From an uncultured Pirellula sp. (GTDB lineage: Bacteria > Planctomycetota > Planctomycetia > Pirellulales > Pirellulaceae): 17,925 nucleotides of DNA. Below, in pieces: positions 16,170 to 17,925 of this stretch (its first letter is position 1; each line of letters starts with the position of its first letter). The notes under the pieces are model-generated. The model did no database searches, had not been told where the DNA came from, and saw only the letters and a list, made by a program, of their open reading frames with translations. The stretch covers positions 1 to 17,925 of the forward strand of contig CAILTZ010000717.1 in assembly GCA_903837255.1 (NCBI GenBank). The letters are read 5' to 3'. A program made the translations under genes and the position numbers.

Positions 16170-16204
16170 AGCCTGGGAATTTTCGAACTCCCAGGCTTTT
16201 TTTT
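16170..16204 (+). terminator. gap: Intrinsic terminator of GAPDH
   Basis: GCCTGGGA (16171-16178) and TCCCAGGC (16189-16196) form a perfect 8-bp stem with a 10-base loop, followed by eight T (16197-16204). It lies 48 bases after the stop. Confidence 0.93.
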
Positions 16205-16283
16205 GCCCCAATCAGCAGCCCGATTCTAAAAAAACCCCGTGAGCGAGCCGAAAATCCTTCCAGTTTTTTCTGAAATGGTTTTT

Positions 16284-16308
16284 GGCCGTGACCAAACGTG
16301 TCACAGCC
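16284..16308. promoter_or_regulatory. Inverted repeat upstream of the recA promoter
   Basis: GTGAC (16288-16292) and GTCAC (16300-16304) are perfect arms around a 7-base centre; with one mismatch, outer GGC/GCC arms (16284-16286, 16306-16308) extend it. It ends 24 bases before the recA -35. It may be an operator. It does not match the GAAC-N4-GTTC or CTGT-N8-ACAG LexA boxes. Confidence 0.4.
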
Positions 16309-16331
16309 CTAGGCGATCTTTATGGCAGTTG

Positions 16332-16360
16332 TTGACGTCGAGTGTTCGCGTTAGCATGAT
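16332..16360 (+). promoter_or_regulatory. recA: Sigma-70-like promoter of recA
   Basis: TTGACG (16332-16337, five of six) and CATGAT (16355-16360, four of six) are 17 bases apart. Transcription would start near 16367, giving a ~56-base leader that can fold CAGCGG/CCGCTG (16384-16389, 16398-16403) just before the Shine-Dalgarno sequence. Confidence 0.55.
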
Positions 16361-16422
16361 AGACCCGTTAGGTTACAAGGAAGCAGCGGCGAGATAACCG
16401 CTGGTAAGAAAAGGAGAATGCC

Positions 16423-17556
16423 ATGGCTGGATCATCAAAAGGTTCTGTATCAAAGAAAAAGCAAGACAAAGCACCCGTCGAGCCGGTGACTGGCCTGGAG
16501 AGCATCCTCAAAAAGGAACCCGCTCTGAAGACCACCTTGCAACAAATCGAAAAGCAATTCGGGGAAGGCTCGATCATGCCCCTGGGTGGAGAGGCCCAAC
16601 TGAAAATCGAAGGGATCAGCACCGGGTCCCTCTCGTTGGATTTGGCACTAGGCGGTATCGGACTGCCACGTGGCCGGATCATCGAGATCTTTGGACCAGA
16701 GTCCAGCGGCAAGACGACCATCGCCCTTCACGTCTGTGCCGAAGCCCAAAAGGCCGGCGGGATCGCCGCGATCATCGACGCCGAACACGCCTTCGACCCT
16801 AGCTGGGGCAAGAAACTCGGAGTCGAACTCCACACGCTCCTGGTCAGCCAGCCAAGCAGCGGCGAAGAAGCGATGCAGATCACCGAAATGCTCGTCAAAA
16901 GCAATGCCGTCGACGTCGTGGTCATCGACTCGGTGGCCGCGTTGGTCCCCCGCCAAGAACTCGAAGGGGAAATCGGCGACGCGCACGTCGGACTCCAAGC
17001 ACGATTGATGAGCCAGTCGATGCGCAAGCTCACCGGAGCGATCGCCCGGAGCAAAACCTCCGTGATCTTCATCAACCAAATCCGCGAAAAAATCGGCGGC
17101 ATGAGTTACGGAAGCCCTGAGACAACACCCGGTGGCCGGGCACTGAAGTTCTACGCTTCGGTCCGCGTCGACGTGCGGCGGATCGGGCAGCTCAAAGACG
17201 GCGAAGAAGTCGTCGGACAACGGGTCAAGACCAAGATCGTCAAGAACAAAGTAGCCCCCCCATTCCGAGTCGCTGAGTTCGACATGATGCACACCCACGG
17301 TATCAGCTACGAAGGGGATTTGATCGATCTAGGAATCGCCCACAAAATCCTCACCAAAAGTGGTGCTTGGTTCAAATACGGCGAAACCTACATCGGCCAA
17401 GGTAAAGAAAAGGCAAGAAACTACTTGCTCGAAAACAAAGAGGTTGCCAAGGAGATTCGCCAAGCGATTGTCGCCGCTGGCGGATACGCAGGGCCCGAAG
17501 GCCCCAACACTCCCCAGGAAACCGAAGCAGCAGAAGAAGTCGAAGCAGATTCCTGA
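16423..17556 (+). CDS. recA: Recombinase A
   Basis: RecA forms ATP-dependent filaments on single-stranded DNA, carries out strand exchange in recombinational repair, and triggers LexA self-cleavage where LexA exists. The start ATG 16423 has a strong AAGGAG (16411-16416) 6 bases upstream. Visible motifs: Walker A GPESSGKT (91-98), [10 protein letters not shown] (117-126) with the catalytic Glu121, Walker B VVVIDS (165-170), loop L1 [20 protein letters not shown] (179-198), and loop L2 [20 protein letters not shown] (225-244). The length, 377 residues, includes a ~24-residue N-terminal extension rich in K and S before the usual start of the fold, and an acidic C-terminal tail ([10 protein letters not shown]), as is common. 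No recX follows. Its own promoter and terminator indicate a single-gene unit. Confidence 0.98.
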   Translation: MAGSSKGSVSKKKQDKAPVEPVTGLESILKKEPALKTTLQQIEKQFGEGSIMPLGGEAQLKIEGISTGSLSLDLALGGIGLPRGRIIEIFGPESSGKTTIALHVCAEAQKAGGIAAIIDAEHAFDPSWGKKLGVELHTLLVSQPSSGEEAMQITEMLVKSNAVDVVVIDSVAALVPRQELEGEIGDAHVGLQARLMSQSMRKLTGAIARSKTSVIFINQIREKIGGMSYGSPETTPGGRALKFYASVRVDVRRIGQLKDGEEVVGQRVKTKIVKNKVAPPFRVAEFDMMHTHGISYEGDLIDLGIAHKILTKSGAWFKYGETYIGQGKEKARNYLLENKEVAKEIRQAIVAAGGYAGPEGPNTPQETEAAEEVEADS

Positions 17557-17582
17557 TCGCTCGGCCAAGATCCACAGAGCCA

Positions 17583-17608
17583 CGCCGCCTGAGGGCGGCG
17601 TTTTTTTT
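17583..17608 (+). terminator. recA: Intrinsic terminator of recA
   Basis: CGCCGCC (17583-17589), loop TGAG, GGCGGCG (17594-17600) and eight T (17601-17608). It starts 26 bases after the recA stop. Confidence 0.95.
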
Positions 17609-17710
17609 GACTGGATTGACTGTGGACAGAATGGACACCCGTCAACCAGGACAACAACGTCCGCCGTCAATCCAGTCAACACGGTCAATCCAGTCAATAC
17701 TGTCCAAAAC
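17607..17710. repeat. 9-bp-period intergenic repeats in opposite orientations
   Basis: GTCAATCCA, GTCAACACG, GTCAATCCA, GTCAATACT and GTCCAAAAC follow each other at exactly 9-bp steps from 17666 to 17710. The complement of GTCAATCCAGTCAA occurs at 17607-17620, next to TGGACAGAATGGACA (17622-17636), whose complement has GTCC-words at the same period. The two blocks can pair over 14 bp with a ~45-base loop. Confidence 0.8.
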
Positions 17711-17736
17711 CCAACGCGCCCGCCGCAGGCGGCTGG

Positions 17737-17767
17737 AAAAAACCCGGGGACAGTCCCCGAGTTTTTT
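17737..17767. repeat. Palindrome flanked by A and T runs (REP-like or bidirectional terminator)
   Basis: CGGGGA (17745-17750), loop CAG, TCCCCG (17754-17759) sit between AAAAAA (17737-17742) and TTTTTT (17762-17767), with only one mismatch in the extended stem. It resembles both a two-way intrinsic terminator and the GGGGACNGTCCCC-type palindromes scattered in many bacterial genomes. A second small hairpin, CCGCC/GGCGG, lies at 17720-17732. Confidence 0.65.
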
Positions 17768-17859
17768 CGATGGCTGTTTGAACTGCGGCGATGCCGATCG
17801 TTGTTCGAGGCGATCGCGCTAGTTGCGGACCCATGCGATTGCTATACTCAGGCACGGCC

Positions 17860-17925
<66 letters not shown>

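Noticed and set aside
16205..16422. LexA/SOS box upstream of recA
   Set aside because: Looked for GAAC-N4-GTTC and CTGT-N8-ACAG; neither is present. The GTGAC/GTCAC palindrome is reported separately as an unassigned site.

Overview
The window reads as a chromosomal segment from a planctomycete, probably a Pirellulales (Rhodopirellula/Blastopirellula-like) bacterium. This is inferred from protein style, not from a marker search. The signs are a secreted TPR protein with the C-terminal arrangement common in that phylum, several GTG/TTG starts, loose gene packing with low-complexity repeats, paired dynamin-like GTPases, and a Pro/Gly/Ser-rich lipoprotein. There are no tRNA or rRNA genes, insertion sequences, CRISPR arrays or phage genes that I can recognise.

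Layout. (1) 1-1031: the 3' part of a coiled-coil protein that begins, within the window, with a run of (T/S/A)-D-(K/Q) tripeptides. (2) 1049-1585 (-): a small single-pass membrane protein with its own promoter. It is divergent from (3) 1740-5747 (+): two abutting genes for large P-loop GTPases with C-terminal membrane hairpins, most like bacterial dynamin-like proteins. (4) 5785-6894 (-): an RluA-family pseudouridine synthase with an unusually long insert. (5) 7103-8929 (+): a secreted TPR protein. (6) 8930-9644: a 715-base gap with hairpins but no convincing gene. (7) 9645-10217 (+): an excisionase/MerR-like HTH fused to a receiver-like domain, followed by a strong two-way terminator shared with (8) 10279-11219 (-): a translationally coupled pair, a hotdog thioesterase and an unknown helical protein. 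(9) 11402-14798 (+): three tightly packed genes for a repeat-rich lipoprotein, a DUF4105 (Lnb N-terminal-like) lipoprotein, and a phenylacetate-CoA-ligase-type adenylating enzyme. (10) 15094-16122 (+): type I GAPDH with promoter and terminator. (11) 16423-17556 (+): recA with a good promoter, Shine-Dalgarno and terminator. (12) 17609-17925: intergenic repeats, namely 9-bp-period repeats, a palindrome flanked by A and T runs, and a hexamer microsatellite that runs off the end.

Housekeeping functions (GAPDH, RecA, RluA) sit among lineage-specific envelope genes. The two places most likely to hold under-described biology are the tandem GTPase pair, a candidate membrane-remodelling module, and the lipoprotein/DUF4105/adenylating-enzyme operon, a candidate envelope acyl- or aryl-modification module. 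Both functional readings are inference.
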